From Entomospira culicis (GTDB lineage Bacteria > Spirochaetota > Spirochaetia > WRBN01), in NCBI RefSeq assembly GCF_028748145.1, contig NZ_CP118181.1, positions 62,001-126,000 of the forward strand: a stretch of 64,000 nucleotides of DNA, read 5' to 3'. Below are positions 62,356 through 64,000 of the stretch, piece by piece (position 1 is the stretch's first letter; the number at the start of each line of letters is the position of its first letter). The translations under genes and the position numbers were made by a program. Below the pieces are notes generated by a model. It ran no database searches. It saw only the letters and a program-made list of their open reading frames with translations, and was not told the DNA's origin.

Positions 62356-63834
62356 ATGCAAATCAATGTCGAATGGGTACATATTAAACATTATCTAGCT
62401 CTCTTGGGCTTGGGTTTTCTGCTCTTTGGTGGGTTTATGGTTCTCTCGGGACAGAGCCAAGAGGAAGAGGCGAGTTTTTATCCAAGATTTGTCGTGGCGC
62501 GCCTAGCCTCTTTTGACTTTTTTGGTGAACCCGAGATTGAGGTGATTATTGAGGATGCCGAGGCGCGACCACCTGCAGGCAGTGATGAAGTTATTGACCC
62601 CAATGAGGTGATTGATGAGATTGAGGAAGAGACGAAGGATAGGACATCTGATGAAGGTAATCCTTCTACAGATGATACTATAGAGGACACTACCCCAGAT
62701 GCGGTTGATCCTCCCATAGAGAATCCCCTAACAGAGGATACTACCACACCGCCGGTTACTCCGCCTGTGGAGAATCCGCCCTTACCTGATAAGAATAACG
62801 CCGATGCGGTTGTACGAGATAATCCCCAAGAGCGCACGATGACGGGAAGTCGTTGGTTTACTGAGGGCGATCGCACGAATACCGAGGAGCGCGTGCGTAG
62901 TTGGAGCCGAAATCCAGGGCCGCGTCCGATTCCTGATGAAGGAGATGATAAGAGTGGAGATACGGGTGCAACAGATACGGAAAATTCTACGCCGACCGAT
63001 GAGCATTCGGATGATGGATCCTTGCCTTCTGCGGAAGCCAATGGTGCTCCCCAACGCTCCGATCCTAATAGTGTTGCGTTGATTACGCTAGTTCCATCGC
63101 CGGCCACAGGTGATTCTTCCGATGAGGAATGGGAGTATGATATCATTGATGGACCTCACTTAGATGGTGTAGATGGCACGGGGGAAGATCTCTTACCATC
63201 TGGTAGTGATAAGCCCAAGGACGACTGGCATCCTGTAGATGGACCTCACTTAGATGGTGTAGATGGCACGGGGGAAGATCTCTTACCATCTGGTAGTGAT
63301 AAGCCCAAGGACGACTGGCATCCTGTAGATGGGCCTCACTTAGATGGTGTAGATGGCAAGGATGAAGATCTCTTACCCTCGGGCAGTGGTAAGCCCAAGG
63401 ACGATTGGCATCCTGTAGATGGACCTCACTTGGATGGCGTAGATGGCAAGGATGAAGATATCTTACCCTCGGGCAGTGATAAGCCCAAAGATCCGATTAC
63501 CCCAGATCCTAAACCGATTCTGGATAATCCTTGGAGTACCTTGCCCCTGATTGATCAACAATTTTTAGCGCCTTATTGGCAAGCTGAACTGGAAGAGGGT
63601 TTTTATATTCAAGTCTTTGCGACGATTCAACCATTAAAGTTACGTGCCCAGATCGAGCGTCATCGCGCTAATTTACCGCTAGTGATCACCGGAACCTATG
63701 GACGACTTGGGATGATGAATCGTCTCTTAGTAGGACCCTTAAAAGCCGATGAGTTAGGAGCGGTGGAGCATCAACTGCGCTTAAATGGCGTGAGAGATTC
63801 CTTCTTAGTTTCGGTTAAGAGCCAGCGTTCTTAG
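62356..63834 (+). CDS. SPOR-domain protein with acidic 30-residue repeats
   Basis: A 492-residue envelope protein. One membrane helix lies near residues 9-30, then a ~350-residue Asp/Glu/Pro/Thr-rich disordered segment. Four tandem repeats of 30 residues (core DGPHLDGVDG..EDLLPSGS.KPKDDWHPV) follow at 63148-63495. The C-terminal ~80 residues are a SPOR-like domain (GFYIQVFATIQPLKLRAQIE, NRLLVGPLKADELG). ATG 62356 is chosen for AAGGG upstream; a TTG 24 nt earlier is an alternative. The long acidic spacer probably lets the domain reach peptidoglycan. Confidence 0.82.
   Translation: MQINVEWVHIKHYLALLGLGFLLFGGFMVLSGQSQEEEASFYPRFVVARLASFDFFGEPEIEVIIEDAEARPPAGSDEVIDPNEVIDEIEEETKDRTSDEGNPSTDDTIEDTTPDAVDPPIENPLTEDTTTPPVTPPVENPPLPDKNNADAVVRDNPQERTMTGSRWFTEGDRTNTEERVRSWSRNPGPRPIPDEGDDKSGDTGATDTENSTPTDEHSDDGSLPSAEANGAPQRSDPNSVALITLVPSPATGDSSDEEWEYDIIDGPHLDGVDGTGEDLLPSGSDKPKDDWHPVDGPHLDGVDGTGEDLLPSGSDKPKDDWHPVDGPHLDGVDGKDEDLLPSGSGKPKDDWHPVDGPHLDGVDGKDEDILPSGSDKPKDPITPDPKPILDNPWSTLPLIDQQFLAPYWQAELEEGFYIQVFATIQPLKLRAQIERHRANLPLVITGTYGRLGMMNRLLVGPLKADELGAVEHQLRLNGVRDSFLVSVKSQRS
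63148..63495 (+). repeat. Four tandem 90-bp repeats
   Basis: Units begin at 63148, 63238, 63328 and 63418. The first two are identical over all 90 bp; the third and fourth differ at scattered positions and the last is truncated at its end. Each encodes 30 residues with a conserved DGPHLDGVDG start. Confidence 0.95.
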
Positions 63835-63843
63835 GATATCCGC

Positions 63844-64000
63844 ATGGATAGTTGGCTTAATGAGACGCTCTTTTTTAGGAATTTTTTGCGTCCATTACTG
63901 GACATTGGTATCTTATCGGCAATATTTTATTACTTTTATCGATATGTTTTACGTAGCTATGGTCAATCTCTTTTTCGTGGAATTCGTGGTCCTTTGGCGA
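63844..64000 (+). CDS. cdaA: Diadenylate cyclase CdaA, N-terminal fragment
   Basis: An open frame from ATG 63844 to the window edge. The visible 52 residues (LRPLLDIGILSAIFYYFYRY, then YGQSLFRGIRGP) match the N-terminal membrane region of CdaA-type c-di-AMP synthases. The catalytic DAC domain lies outside the window. AGGAT precedes the start. Named from a short N-terminal pattern, so confidence is moderate. Confidence 0.7.
   Translation, partial: MDSWLNETLFFRNFLRPLLDIGILSAIFYYFYRYVLRSYGQSLFRGIRGPLA

Noticed and set aside
62478-63146. 222-codon minus-strand frame within the SPOR protein
   Set aside because: Serine-rich translation of the complementary acidic codons; no start signal.
63148-63495. 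CRISPR-like array suggested by regular 90-bp repeats
   Set aside because: Repeats are contiguous, in frame and lack unique spacers; they encode a protein repeat.

Overview
The window looks like a low-to-medium GC spirochaete chromosome, probably Spirochaetaceae. The supporting evidence is a spirochaete-type flagellar export operon (fliL-fliM-fliY-fliO-fliP-fliQ-fliR-flhB), separate flgF, flgN-flgK and flgJ-like genes, a TPR-GreA fusion, a giant membrane-anchored coiled-coil protein of the SpiroCoCo type, and lipoproteins with FFGGC or SLVSC lipoboxes. The genus cannot be fixed from sequence alone. Many genes are preceded by near-consensus TTGACA-17-TATAAT promoters.

Layout. 1-904 (minus): lipoprotein cut by the window edge. 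1039-18251 (plus): probable operon of a HAD phosphatase, the 4,420-residue coiled-coil protein, the K+ uptake pair KtrB/KtrA and a membrane PAS-like protein. 18371-21684: two MATE exporters, the second behind a long structured leader. 21817-24761: DUF4097-like protein, CoaE, a SPOR protein and a lone flgF. 24941-29955 (minus): six tandem paralogous outer-membrane beta-barrel genes, then an Ig-like lipoprotein, rpsG/rpsL and tRNA-Leu(GAG). 32179-33372: small hypotheticals around an AT-rich intergenic region made of two diverged ~226-bp copies. 33453-38372: MetAP-like protein, a divergent murP/mupG pair for MurNAc uptake, and an ABC-F ATPase. 38587-44001: a possible 29-residue gene, rpoZ, miaA, flgN, flgK, glgA. 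43998-51383 (minus): rfbB at the tail of the flagellar export/switch operon. 51742-55612: TPR protein and TPR-GreA. 55662-56431 (minus): decayed membrane ORF and FlgJ rod-binding protein. 56661-64000 (plus): cheW, nadK, recN, a hypothetical gene, DegT aminotransferase, a small exported protein, a SPOR protein with acidic 30-residue repeats, and the start of cdaA.

Themes. Motility genes are scattered over at least five loci. The envelope is well represented: lipoproteins, barrels, SPOR proteins, MurNAc salvage and sugar-nucleotide enzymes. The most striking object is the giant coiled coil, about 13.3 kb of one gene, with a locally exact 29-residue tryptophan period, an N-terminal membrane anchor and a C-terminal helix-turn-helix-like segment. 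Ribosomal protein S12 has Arg at position 43, the classic streptomycin-resistance residue. Several promoters lie so close to start codons that leaderless or near-leaderless mRNAs are likely. No CRISPR array, insertion sequence, prophage or integrase was seen.
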